Positions 27,698 to 40,197 of a stretch of DNA of 64,000 nt are shown piece after piece (the first letter of the stretch is position 1; each line of letters opens with the position of its first letter). A program made the translations under genes and the position numbers. The notes below the pieces were generated by a model. It searched no databases, had not been told where the DNA came from, and saw only the letters and a list, made by a program, of their open reading frames with translations. Origin of the DNA: Chrysomallon squamiferum (lineage: Eukaryota; Mollusca; Gastropoda; Neomphalida; Peltospiridae). The stretch covers positions 28,546,446-28,610,445 of the forward strand of contig CM022665.1 of NCBI GenBank assembly GCA_012295275.1, given 5' to 3'.

Positions 27698-30600
27698 AGA
27701 AAGAAAGGAAAGAGAAAACGTTGCTATGGTTAAGATTATTTGACATTGTGTAAAGAATGAAGTGGGTCACTGTTTTGTAGTTGTTTTTGTCTTCATCTCT
27801 GTGGTGTTGTTAACTATGCATTAATGCTGTCTGGGTTGTTGTGGTTGAGTGAACAGATAATCTGAAATGTCGGCACAAAATATTTTTAACTATCTTGAAG
27901 GCCTTAAAACTCCTTGTTAATAATTAACCACAATGTCAAATGTTAAGTAAATCATTCCTTTCTTTTATTTTTATTTTTGATAAATAAACTTAAAATGAAA
28001 GTTGTCAGGACTGTACACTGCAGTAAAATGATAATTTTTGTGTAGGTTACATTTATGATTTTTATATCGACAAATTAAACTATTAGTTCATTTTTATGTT
28101 GTGAGAGTCTTGTACATATTTCATTTTTTAATTATTCACTTAATTTAATTTAAAAGGAAGAAAGTTAAATTTTATATAGCTTTTATAATTTATAACAAAA
28201 AAAAAATTAAAATTAATTCAGAGTTGTTTGTTTCGTGTAAGATGTAACTATGATATCAGATCAAAAACATTTGTTTCTATATTTAATATCTGGCACTGCA
28301 ACTGATCAGGCCTGTTAATTACTTCAAGAAACTTCTCAAGCATTTGATTTTTTAATTTTATGTTTGTAATTGCTGAAAAAAAAAAAAAAAAAAAAAAAAA
28401 TGAATTATGCATTGCTTCAGCTTTCTTCAAATTAGTTTTTAAAATCTTCATATGACAGGTCAAAACCATCTTCTGTGTGTAAATTATGTTAGACAGTGTA
28501 ACTATGGTAACCATGGTTGAACTTGATATCTCTGTAAGATTAAATTTTCTGCTTTTGTTTAATGCTAACACTGTGATAGCAGTAACTTTTGCTCATTACA
28601 GAATAATAAGCACTTAAAGTGGTCATCCGTGAGTCAAGATATGACACTATGTGGCTACACTTACATTACTGATACTGGTTCCTATTATTCATAGATAGAT
28701 TTCCCCTTATCTGGATAGACCATCCTATTATGTATGGATTACAAAACTTTTGAGCTTCAGTATTGTAGACATTACTTACAAAGCAGATATTCTATCTCCT
28801 GAATTTTGGTTAAACTATACAGAAAAGAGCTTAGTGTTATAATTACAGTAATCTGGAATAGGTATGTGTGGTGCTACTGAATCATTCTTTCATTGGTGTG
28901 TATGTTTGTGTGTGTGAGAGAGAGAGAGTGTGTGAGGGGGGGGGGGGAGAGAGGGAAAGAGAATAAGTGAGGAGCAGACAGTGAAGAAGAAGAAAAAACA
29001 AAAAGAAGAAACACCATGATTAATAAATCACAAAACATTTGTATCCTGAATAAAGATAACCATTCAAAGGAGACATGTTGGTCTATTTTATGATCCAGTC
29101 TGCTTTTTCATAGTCCCTGTGTCTTCTAAATTATTATAAAAAGACCTTAGAAAGGATAATATTCTGACTTTTTGACAGAATTAGAACTGGTGAATGTTCC
29201 CCTCTGAGATAATGGATTAAAGCATTTTAACAGTAGCCACTGATTGAAATAATTAATGATGTGTTATGGTGATTATCACATGCCCATGTCTAGAATAGGA
29301 CTTACATAATGTTCATTAATTATACAGGTGATAAGTAGACAGCTTTATAAGGACACATCACTTATTAATGGTAATTAGGTGAGAAACATTTGAAAAGTTG
29401 ATCATAATGATGATAAACAGGAAAACATAATCTGTAGCCTTTGGTAAACTAGATTTGGAGTATTAGCTGGGGTGGGGAAATGACCAAGTGGGACAGACAT
29501 TCCTGTATTGCCTAATTTTTTACATTCTTTCATGTATGGAAACTGTTTTTAACTGCTTTTTTTCCTTACGTGTATAAGCTGTAACCCTACAGTCTATAAA
29601 ACAAAACAAATTACCCAGTCCATATATCAAAAGGTAACATATTTAAGTATACATAATAATACCAAGAAGCTTAAGCATTTTAACATGCATTTGGTATGTT
29701 TGACAAAGGCTCAAAGCTGCAGTGATAATGCCATGTGTGTTTTAATCAATATGACATTAAGGACAACAAATTATGATGATTAACTATGGTGCTTTTGGCA
29801 CTGAGTGCCTGCAATCAATGTCTGCTATAATTTGACTGCTGCAACCATGGCCAGCCATCTTCCATCTAATTGGATTTTCCTGGGATTCTTTAGATGTAAG
29901 ATGGTGTTCCATCTGTAATTGGAACTTTGTGGACCGTCAAAGAGCTGAAAAATGTCAGAAAAGCCGTAGATTGGACAACTCATGAAAAACCACTCTATGA
30001 GAACTAATATGTGATCAATATTGGGTCACGTCATGACTTTTGATATGTGGAATCTTACTGTATTGTGCTTGATTTGAAGATCTCTTAATGAAAACTTTTG
30101 CCATTAAATTAACTACTTTTTTTTTACATTTTTCTTTTTGTTTTTCAAAAATTTGAGTGCAGTTTACATTTTTAAAGTTTTTATTTAACAATTTTATTTT
30201 ATAATATGTATATTATAAAAAGAAATTATTAAATAAAAAATTCTAAGGATGAAAAATAATCTTGATATATATCACTATATAGAAAACTAAATAAACACAA
30301 TTCAATATTTTAGGTATTGAATTTAGCAAGCTGTCGTTACGGTGCAGTTCATTTATTAAATTTTGTTAAATCTTTTTGAGTAGTTGTAAAATGAAATTTC
30401 TACTGATTTTAACCTCAAGGGCTGAAACCTAATTCAAACTTTTCTTTCTTCTGATTAAGTACATAACATAATGAAAGTATAACTGCTAGATGTCAATTAC
30501 GATGCTTTCCTCATTCTTTTTTGTTTCTTGTGTTTATTTTACAAAGTTTTTTTTTTATTTAATATTTTTATATTTTATTTTTTTTCGTTTTTTAGTTGTT

Positions 30601-31124
30601 TTTTTTTGTTTTTTTATTATTATTATTATTATTTGAAATGTGTTTCATTTTTGTTCCCATTTCAGCCTAAGACCAGACAAGGAAGTTGTTATAGTTTCAC
30701 TTTCGTTAAGTACATCTTAAAAAACTAACAGGTCATCAGTGGTCTGGGTTTTTCTGCTTGTGTTCTTTATTCACCACTTACATTTGTTACAAATTATGTA
30801 AACCAGTTTATCATAAAATAACATTAATTTGATTTTAAAATTTATACCCTAGCTATGAGTGAGCTAACAGATTTAACTATATATCACTGTTTTCAGTGTG
30901 TTTGAAAGCACTTTGTTATCTCACCTCACAGTTTGTTTTTTCTTGTTTTCTTGCAGTGGTTACAAGCCTGTACCTTTATCACCACGATCAGTACCAAACA
31001 CAATATCACCTCGTGAGTATCTGCACATAGAGTATGCTTTTAACATAGGTTTTCATTTTATACATAACTGCACTATTATAAATTTCAGTTAGAATTAAAA
31101 TTGTCTTACTTACAATTACAGAAG

Positions 31125-31174
<50 letters not shown>

Positions 31175-34100
31175 CAGCAGCAGCAGCATCACCACCATCA
31201 CCATTATTACTATCACTCTATTTAAAAAAAATACTAAACAAACATGACATTTTTAACAATTTTAAGTTTTCTTCCTGTTAGTAATTGGCAGTAACAGTTT
31301 TAAATGTTTTTCAAAATTAATAAAGAGTTTATTTAAGGCTCCAAATTAAATATTTAATAAAGGTAATCAGGGTTTTTTCTAATAAAATATTATATTCCTA
31401 AAACATAATTTTACTAAATATTCTGATATAAAGCATCCTAATCATAGAACTTCAAAATATCTTGAACACTAACACCAGAACATTTGTCCCATTTAACCTA
31501 AAAGTGGATAGCTTATATATATGTATATAATTTTTTTTTTTTCTTTCTTTTCCCAAAGACAAAATATGTAATCTGCATCGTTAAATCTTATTTTCTAAAA
31601 CAAAATTTTGGGGCATGCATAAAATATTTCAAGGAAACCATATATTCAGAATGAATGATAGAGGTTAAGAAGAGTTTAAAATGATTTATTCAGTATTCAC
31701 TTTATGAAAATTACTTCTAAGATCACCACAAGAATATCTTGGGCCACTTCAGTGATTATGTTTGAAATGTGCCTCCAGTGTTGTCACATGTTGACTAGTT
31801 CAGTAAAACTTGCTGTACTTAGAACTGCTGATACGCAGAAATGCTAACAGTAACATTTAGTGACTGGCACTTGAATAATATACTCACTTGTAATAAAAGT
31901 CTTGCCTTTAACTTCACACTTTAAAGAGGTGATGGAATTAGTTGTAATTTTTGTACAGTGGTATATTTTATTCAGAGCATTATTTTGCTTATGCTGTTTT
32001 GTTGTGTTTTAAGTAACGTCTGTTACAGTTGCATAGATTATTTGTCCATCTGTAAAATACAACTGTACATCTACAAATTATGAGTAAATATGAATGTGAG
32101 AGAGAGGCAGATACAGAGGGGGTGAGGGAGGGAGGGAGGGAGGGTTGAAGGAGTGGATTACAAATGTGATATTAAAATAAAATATTCATATTGAAAGATC
32201 TTACTTTAATTAAAGTATTTATTCTCTCTAGACACTGATATGTTTATATGCAGTTCTCTTGTTGTATTTGTTCACATGTTCTTTTGTTATTCCCTTACAG
32301 ATTTATTTCCCTTTCTCAGCAAACGATTGGCTCAAACTGCATGTGACATTGGTAAGCTACTTTTTCAGTCATTTATTCCTTGAATTATTGTCTCAAAATA
32401 TTTTTACATATCTTAATTTGTTCTCTTATTTTTTATACTTTAACACATTAAACACATTAAATAAATGTCAGCATTTGCTTTCATTGGCTTGAAAAAAACC
32501 CACCTGATTATTAGAATTTTCATTGAATTGAAAAGCAGTGTGTGTGTTTGCTTAAGAAGAGTTTCAGCTTTCACACTGATTTAAATATATACAGCTGAAA
32601 AGGAACTGCACAAATTGGCTGTTTTGGTACAAATTTGTTGACTGTCTTAAGTCTCAGTCAAAAACACTGTTTTATGTTCTTTACTTTTGCTAATCAATAT
32701 GAAATTGCATCAAAATATAAATTAAGTTAATGGAAACATTTATAATTGTCAGTGTGATTAAAGTAGGTAACATCTAGTATGTTGCTATGGTTACAAAACA
32801 CAAGTTCACTGTACTTGAGGAATCTTGAATGGTTTTAGAGAATATTTTTGAAATCATTAATTTGAAAATCATGCCCTTTGGCTTTTATAGATAGAAAATA
32901 AATCAAAATAAATAAATATTTATTATAACAATAATTAAAAAAGGAAAATCCAAGAAAACACAAAAACAAAACAAATTGTGTGTTGATGCATTCATGTCTA
33001 ACTGAAACTGAACAGTTTCACATTTACATTTGTATAAAGCATTCAATTTATTTATTAGTGTTTTGAAACTACACATTTTTCACACTCTGTTGCCAATTAA
33101 CACTTACATAATAATAAAGCAACAAAATCACAACATAAATATAAAATACTAAAAGAAAGAGCCAAGTAACTCTGAGAGAAAACCGTATCAGTTTCTACAT
33201 TCAGAACAGTTTTATGTTTAATAAAGGAAAGATCATTGATGAATCCCTTAGGAATAGATGACTGCTGTCTGTGGATATGCAACAGTGATCTTATGCTTTT
33301 AGATTCAATATTTTGTTAAAAGCTTGAAGATTATTTGTTTACTGTCAACCATGGTGACAAGCTAACAGATATTAATGCATTGTTTTTCACTGACATTACT
33401 GTTTGCCTTTCATTTAGCAAAGCATGCACTTGCACTATTGTCTTGTGCTATACTTTTTAAAGTTGAAAAGTGTTTTGGAGTGTTTGTTTTGTCACCATGG
33501 AATAATAGGTTGCAACTGTTTGGAGAGTCTCTCACTTTCTTTTATTATTATTATCATCATTATTATTAAATAATATTTTTAAATATATTTAAAAAACTAA
33601 AAAAAAGTTGAAAATGATTAGAAACTCAAGATTTATATTTTTTTGTGTTATTGTTATTACTATAATTTAAAAAAAAAAAAAAAAAAAGATGAAAAAAAGA
33701 AAGAAAATGCTGACATTTGGAATGAATATTCTAAGTTAAAAGGGTTAAATGCAAAAAAAAATGTATACTGGTCAGAAGTTTCTTTTGCCATGTCACATTT
33801 ACATAAGATTTGTCAATAAAAATTAGTTTAGTTTATATATATATAATGTAATCAATAATATAAACAAATAAAAGCAGTATTTCTATTATATGTAACCAAG
33901 AGGACTGTTAGGTTTGTAAAAGTAAATAATATTTTGTTGATTCTTTTATATATATATATATCAATGAAAATTATTACTGACTACTAATGTGTCAGATTTT
34001 CACTGTAGTCCTGGCTTTGAATAAAAAAAGAAAAATATTTATCCATTGCCATAGTAACTTGTCATGGTTCAGTTTTTATTTGCATGAAGCTGCTTTATTA

Positions 34101-35720
34101 TTGGCATCTGTTGTTTGTAGCCATAGTCATATACATCTATGTAATAAAATAATAATAAGAAAAAAAAACAAAAAACAAATGGTTAAAAAAATAAGAATGA
34201 ATCAAAATTCTATTTCATATGATGAAAATCATAAATTCAGTTGTATTGATTATTCTGTTTATTGGTTATAATATACTGTTATAGGGTTATTTTAGGTAAA
34301 ATCTTTTTTCAAGTTTAATAATTAAAATGGAAAATTGCTTGTAACTGTAGAACATTTTTGTAGAATTTTTTATTTTTTATTATTTTTTTTTTTCCTCCAG
34401 ATTCTGAAATTCAGGATGTAGCTGCAACTTTAGTGTCCTTAAAAGGATTTAGCAGTAGAAGTGAGTGGTTTGATTTTTCTTCTGTTATTACATTTTAACA
34501 TGAGTCTGTCAAAATAGGTAATTAAGATGGCTTGCAAATTTGACATTGAGCATCATGTTAAATTTCTTATGAAAATGTTATTAAATGACAATAATTTTAA
34601 AATTTAACCAGAATGTCTTACCAAAAAAATATCTTGATGGAAGAAAAATAATTTTAAAAATGTATTGGTTCAGTTTCATATTGTGACAAAACACAGCTTT
34701 TGAAAAATAAGAAAACTAAGTGAACTGGCTATGTAATAGAAGATTTATAAAGAATGCCTCCATCATTATATACTATCTAAAATTGTTTTATAATGTATGA
34801 AAATAAATTTCAGATTCATCTGGCTTATCTTCTGATGGCTCTGAAAATAATTCTCCTAACTGGAAAATGACAAGAAGGAAACACAGGTAAATTATACTTT
34901 TACTTTTTGTTATAGTTATTAACTGTGATATTATTAGAAATTAAATTGCAATTCCAAACACTTAAAAATACCTTCATAATAATTTTGTACATTTACAGAA
35001 GAAAATAATAATAATAATGATCTTAATGATTTCAGAAATAAATGTTGAAGAATTATAATGTAATGCATATTCAGGGACATATTCACAATGTGGATCTCTG
35101 AGTTTCTGAGTTGCTTTATTTTTTTTAAAATGTCATCTTGAATGTTGCATCTCCCCCATTTATGAAATTTTAGGTGCACTGGTATGAAATGCTGCTCACA
35201 TTTACACTAACAGAAATTTGTTCATATTTAACATAAACTTATTGTCTGTAATTTCACCAATTATTTTATTATTATTTCACCTTATGTTAATTCTTTTAGG
35301 CGACCATCAGGGCCAATTATCTGTACAGAGAACCCGAGCGCTGACCACACATACAGTGTGACAGTGATTGCCAATGAAGATGATTATCCCGCATCCCCTG
35401 CATCTTCCATTGATGAGGAATATGACTTTGGTTCTGAGGACGACCAGTGTGAAAGTGACTACCAGACTGACTTTGATTACGGTAGTGACTGCGGAAGAGA
35501 TGAAGTGGATGGCGCTGTTCCCATGAACCCACGCAAACGATTCCGGGAAGACAGAATGGCAGTAGATGAGGATGAGCAGCAGAAGATTGTTGAAGGAGCA
35601 GATGCTCTGTTAAATTTGGCGGGAATATTGACACAAAGACACACAAAGAAGACAGATGTGACAAACAGTTCACAAACAGATAATATTCAAGTGAAACAGG
35701 AACCTGAATCAGGCTCCTAG
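17877..35720 (+). CDS. FoxN2/3: Forkhead box N2/N3 (CHES1-type) transcription factor, complete, 7 coding exons
   Basis: Coding exons are 17877-18491, 24680-24843, 30957-31012, 32301-32351, 34401-34460, 34814-34886 and 35300-35720. All junctions are GT-AG and phase-consistent, giving 479 aa (human FOXN3 is about 490). The forkhead DNA-binding domain spans roughly residues 137-230 and is split by intron 1. It contains [18 protein letters not shown], the helix-3 motif [15 protein letters not shown] (about 182-196), and [15 protein letters not shown] in exon 2. The acidic N-terminus has the FOXN2/3-type [12 protein letters not shown] segment. The C-terminus is acidic, with a KRFRED basic patch and a KQEPESGS end. 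The start is the first ATG after an acceptor at 17861-17862, and MPLAMAPS resembles the vertebrate N-terminus. Known role of the family: nuclear repressor linked to checkpoint and metabolic control. Invertebrates usually have one FoxN2/3 gene, so N2 versus N3 cannot be separated. Identity is near certain; the small middle exons may be alternatively spliced. Confidence 0.96.
22549..22562. promoter_or_regulatory. Perfect X-box-like palindrome in FOXN intron 1
   Basis: GTCACCATGGTAAC is centred in the GC-richer block at 22380-22700. A forkhead-like TTAACAAACA lies about 125 bp upstream. Enhancer function is inferred. Confidence 0.45.
23392..23427. repeat. (GT)n microsatellite in FOXN intron 1
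   Basis: A run of about 17 GT dinucleotides is followed by a short TA run near 23438-23448. Confidence 0.9.
23541..23610. repeat. Dispersed repeat, copy 2
   Basis: Same AGAGATTACTTCCCTT core, then CACACATTCATCTTC and GGAAACTTGAACAATATGAT. It lies in the same orientation as the copy at 11826, in FOXN intron 1. Confidence 0.55.
27587..27733. promoter_or_regulatory. Two X-box sites flanking a 35-nt poly-A tract, FOXN intron 2
   Basis: GTTGCCATGGAAAC (27587-27600, full match) and GTTGCTATGGTTAA (27720-27733) bracket an uninterrupted A35 run at 27660-27694. Long poly-A is known to disfavour nucleosomes, so the site may be constitutively accessible. Confidence 0.4.
28498..28520. promoter_or_regulatory. 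Overlapping double X-box in FOXN intron 2
   Basis: GTAACTATGGTAAC (28498-28511) overlaps GTAACCATGGTTGA (28507-28520), so the half site GTAAC is shared between two palindromes. Confidence 0.42.
31124..31174. repeat. (TTA)n microsatellite in FOXN intron 3
   Basis: About 17 TTA units are followed by a short CAG run and CAC/CAT triplets. Confidence 0.9.
32781..32794. promoter_or_regulatory. X-box palindrome in FOXN intron 4
   Basis: GTTGCTATGGTTAC has both half sites. Related sites follow at 33345 (TCAACCATGGTGAC), 33491 (GTCACCATGGAATA) and 34045 (ATTGCCATAGTAAC). Confidence 0.42.
34461..35299 (+). other. FoxN2/3: FOXN introns 5 and 6, separated by the 73-nt exon at 34814-34886
   Basis: Two short AT-rich introns (34461-34813 and 34887-35299) with GTGAGT and GTAAAT donors. 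Nothing else is seen in them. Confidence 0.8.
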
Positions 35721-38645
35721 TGGATATGCAGAAATTAAACAGCTATTTTATATTATTATTATTATTATTATTTTAATTTTTTTTTTTTTTTTTTAATCAT
35801 TTGTAGACTGCCATATGAGATTTCAGGGTGCTGTATCATGCTTCAATGATTTTTATTTCAAAAGCTACAGCAGGTGTATGCTTGGTTGTACCAGCAGAGA
35901 TGGTCATGGTTGACTGCAATTTTATAGTCAATTTGTATCATTTGCAATGTTTGTTTTAAATGTTTTTGTATTTTATAAAAGTCACTGAATAATGAGCATT
36001 AATGTTTTTGAATATTTAAAATTTATTATAGAATTCATGATTATGGGCTTTTTTTTTACTTTCTGTTTTTTTAATTTAAAAATAATAGTAATTTGTCTCT
36101 GTGGAGAGTTGAAATGTTATTTCCCAGTGCAATTTCAGTTAACAAATTGTTGTTGTAGGTTTCTAAAATCAGTTGAATTTTTGGTGCTCAAAATAAAAAC
36201 AAGATTGTCTCTTGGAGACAGATTAGTCTGTAATTGTGCAATTTTATTTTACATTATGTAAATGTTCAGGTCAAAGCTGGATAACCATTATCTTGTTGGT
36301 TTTTTTTTTAATTCTTTTGTTTTGTTTTTTGCATTTTTTAAAAAGAATATTTGATAATAATCACTTTAAAAGCATCTATGGTCTCAAAAAAGGGCTTTTT
36401 AGAAAATTTAAAAAGCCTTAGATGTAGCAGATGGTTGGTTAGAATGGTATAAATGTTACCATTTCTATTTATAAATCTGTTGTATGAAACTCTTAGTGTT
36501 TTGTTTGTATGATTCCCATTCATACAGGCAGAGAAATTCACTGTTAGAAAATATTCACCTTTTTATTATTTGTTTTCTTTTGTTTATTTCCCTTTAAACA
36601 GTTGGTTTTTAATCAAAAGATTTAAAAGTTTGAAAAGACTTGGCACTACTGAAATTAGTTTGTTCTGGTGGTTTCATTCTTTTGTAAAGCAGTGCACATT
36701 TTTTCATTATTATGACTAGGATCTGGAAGGGGAAAGAGCAGATTTATTATTTTAATTTTCTTTCTTACAGATATTTGTTTTAAATTTCAGTTAACCTGGT
36801 TATTTAAATATAACCTAACAATTTTTTTTTTTTTAAAAATGGAAAAAACAAAATATGAACAGAATTTTTAAATTTGTTTTTAGGTTTATTTGTTTGGTTG
36901 AAAAAAGAAGTTTTTTCTCATATTGTTTTACATCATATTATTAAATAATTAGTTTCAAAATTATTATTTGTTGGATCATGGCATGTGTTTGTTACTGTTA
37001 TTTAGTGCTCAGAGTGGGAACTTCCTCTCCTAAAGTGGCCATGACCTCCAAGCCTTTTTGTTTTTTGTTTTTTTTTATTTCGCATACTCTGCCTGTTGTG
37101 CATTAGGGAATCAACTGATTCCACATATTTTTGTTCAATATTTTTGTATGTAATATTTCTGTTTTTTTTATTATTATTATTATTATTACTTTGCATTTAG
37201 TAGATTGTTTAACCATACATCATCATCATCCATATTGTTTTGTCTTTATTTCTTTTTGGCATTGGTATTATTTGTTGCTGATTTTGCTGAAATATTGTTC
37301 AGTGGTGAGAAACACAGTTTTGCTTAATAAATACCAAGACAACGTCATTAAATCAAACATAAAATTTTTGATTTTTTTTTTTTTTTTTTTGTAAATGGTA
37401 ATTAACTTAATCTTCTTTGTTTTCATTTATTTTTTGTTAAAAAAAAGAAAAAAAAAAGGAACACCAAAACAAAAAGAAGAAAAAACCCCAAAACAAAAGG
37501 TTTTTAAAAATAATTTTAATTTCTTTCTTTTCTTTTTTTTCATGTGGAAGACACCAATCTATTCCTGTATGCTTAGAGGGGGGAGGGAAACATGCACAAG
37601 ATAATGGTATCGATGCCATGAGGCAAATGAAATGAGAAAATCATTGATATCCATGTCATGTGGCATATTAATTATGTTAAATAACTGAAAATGTAGGAGA
37701 GGGTGTTTATGTAAACTGTGACTCATTTTGGAATTGTAATTTCCTCCTTGGAGGATTTGAGCCAGTTTGATAATTCAAACATACAAACTGACTTAAAAGG
37801 AACATTTCCACAAGCTACTGCCTACAGGAAGACATTATACTTAAGACATTATACTACATGTAAGTTATTATTTTATTTTTTTTTTTTTTTTCAAATGAAG
37901 TCAAGTGTGTACTCTTAAGAATATTGATTTTCTTCTTTAAATTTTATTTATTTTATTTATTTTTTTTTTAAATAGAATAAGTAAAAACGAGATTAAATAT
38001 TTATTTGTAAATTTTGTTTTTCTCACTTATGAACAAATATCTCATATTTATCATATTTATCATGGAGAAGGGTGTACATTTCATTGTAATGGGAAGGTGC
38101 ATTTTTTTAATTCTTAACATTAAACCTAGACCAGATATTTGTTGTATAATGTATTCAATAAAATATTTTACTTTTACTCTATATAATCTATATATTATAT
38201 ATATATATAAAATTATGTACTTGTATATATACCGGAAATGGGGAAAAAATTAGTCTTTTTTTTTTTTTTTTTTTTTTTTTTAGATTAAAGTAGAAATTTT
38301 TGAAGATTGTTTCATTTTAATAAAATGAAACATTAATTAGAAATAAGATAGAATTTAGTTGCAGGAGATAAATTTATAAAGGTATTTTGTAAAAAGATTT
38401 TCATCCTTCAAAACCAGACTCTTATCCTCATGATGGAATATGCTTTCACAGTAACAGATTTAACTTAATCATGAAATCAAAACTAATTTTTTTTTTTTTT
38501 TATAGAACATGTTTAATGAAGAAAACATTGGTAACAGATTTACACCATTTAGTAATCATGAAGTAAAAAAAAACAAAAAAAAAACAGTTTTTCTGATAAG
38601 CATTTCATTTCTGTATATTTGTAAGAATATACTATATTCCAACAT

Positions 38646-39000
38646 GATACTAAATCCTGCTGAACTATTTAAACTATTGTTAAATTAGTTCTAAATCATG
38701 AAGAAAAAAGTACATTTTTCTAAAATATATATGTTCAATTTTTTATAGATATTTAAAAATATATATATATTGCAAGATACTGATTGCAGAGGAACTATTT
38801 AAAATACTGTTAAATTATTTTTTAGTCCTACGTCATAATGGAAAAAGTCAATTTTTCTGAAGTATTTATTTTGAATGTATTTATTGATACATACTTAAAA
38901 ATATTACAGGATAGTAATTTCAGAGGAACTTTTTAAAATATTATTTCAAGTTCTGTTCATAAAGAAATGGTATTCTTTAATGTTTTAATAAAAGTTTATA
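38646..39000. repeat. Three-copy tandem repeat, unit about 130 bp
   Basis: Units begin at 38646 (GATACTAAATCCTGCTGAAC), 38776 (GATACTGATTGCAGAGGAAC) and 38910 (GATAGTAATTTCAGAGGAAC). Each continues with a TATTTAAA..TTAAATTA-type core and a CATTTTTCTAAA-like segment. The third copy is shorter and more diverged. Confidence 0.65.
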
Positions 39001-40191
39001 TTTTAAAATTTAATTTGTAATTATATAAATACATTTTTTGATATGTTGCAGCTATTTATAATGCTGTAATACCATTTTTTTCCCCACTGACAAACCTGAA
39101 GAAAACAATTTGTTTTTTTCTTTTATTGTTGCATTGATTATTATTTAGCAATATCAGTGAGTTTAGAAAGAAATGTATTGTTTATAATTTTGTGTCTGGC
39201 AGCTTTAATGAACTTGAAAAGATTTTCAAGCTAAAAGCAAATCAATGCATCAAGTTAAAATAATGAAACAGCTACTTTCTCAGTTTGTGTACATAAACAT
39301 GCAACATTATACACATCTGAAGAAAAAATAACTTCAAATGCTGTGTAGTTTTTATTCTTTTTGTGTTTGTTTTTCTTTTTTAATTTAAGAAAAACAGCTT
39401 AGGTTTTATTGTTCAAAATATCTTTTCTTAATGAAAATGTAATGGGCAACAAAACCAATGATTAATTTTGCTGTTACGGAATATATTGTTTTTGTATTAA
39501 CCTCTGGCTGTATATAAATAACAAGTATTATGCTTCTCACATTAGACTAACAAAGTGCTCAGTATGTAAATAAACCTTTTGTTTTAAGCTGCTTCCAGGT
39601 TCATCTTAAATATGCATTGTTATTCTTCGTAAAATATTGTATCCAGTGTCATTTTAAACAAAGACAGGTAGATATATATTATATGCATGTATATGTAAAT
39701 TTTACAGTCAGAAAATCTTTAATTATTAAACATTTGGCTTATAAAAATTATTCTTTACTTTAAATGTCATAAAGATAAATCTGAATAATCTATCTGAAAG
39801 AACATTTGCATTTTCACTATTGCATATAAACATCTTTAAGAACATTTTTTTTTAGAAAAATACCTTGATAATAGGTTACAGAATATGACTATGAATATGT
39901 ATATTATGTAATGTAACTTTAAAAAAAAATATATAATAGTAATGAAAAATCAGAAAATAAAAAGTAACGTACTGAAGTTCAGCAATGCATATTGAGGAGG
40001 AGTAAATGTCTGTAGTTACTGTGATCTGAATGTGCCAAGATCTCGGATATTTTCACAGGCATAACTGCCATAACTGGATGAGATAACACTTCCACATTAT
40101 CATGTTTTAGGTAACCTTTAAACAGAATACCTATTGTCTTCCACTGCTTAAGCAGCTATTCTGATGTATGTACATTTTTCAAACTAGTAGA

Positions 40192-40197
40192 ATAAAG
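40192..40197 (+). terminator. FoxN2/3: Candidate FOXN polyadenylation signal
   Basis: AATAAA is followed by a T/G-rich stretch (TATCTTTGTTATG). An alternative AATAAA lies at 39569-39574. The choice cannot be settled from sequence alone. Confidence 0.3.

Larger units (their letters stand above)
24844..30956 (+). other. FoxN2/3: FOXN intron 2
   Basis: A phase-2 intron of 6.1 kb with donor GTAAGT and acceptor TTCTTGCAG. It contains long poly-T (about 25220-25242) and poly-A (27660-27694, 35 A; about 28377-28400) runs, a GT/GA/G-rich stretch at 28900-28960, and several X-box-like sites (26730, 27587, 27720, and overlapping 28498/28507). No coding exon is recognised. Confidence 0.85.
31013..34400 (+). 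other. FoxN2/3: FOXN introns 3 and 4, separated by the 51-nt exon at 32301-32351
   Basis: Intron 3 (31013-32300) has a long (TTA)n run at about 31124-31174 followed by CAG/CAC triplets, and a GGGA-rich tract at 32120-32145. Intron 4 (32352-34400) holds X-box-like sites at 32781, 33345, 33491 and 34045. Both have clear GT-AG borders. Confidence 0.8.

Noticed and set aside
29841-29854. GCAACCATGGCCAG as an X-box
   Set aside because: Only one half site fits, so it was left out of the count.
35317-35673. Minus-strand 118-codon frame
   Set aside because: Antisense shadow of the FOXN last exon.
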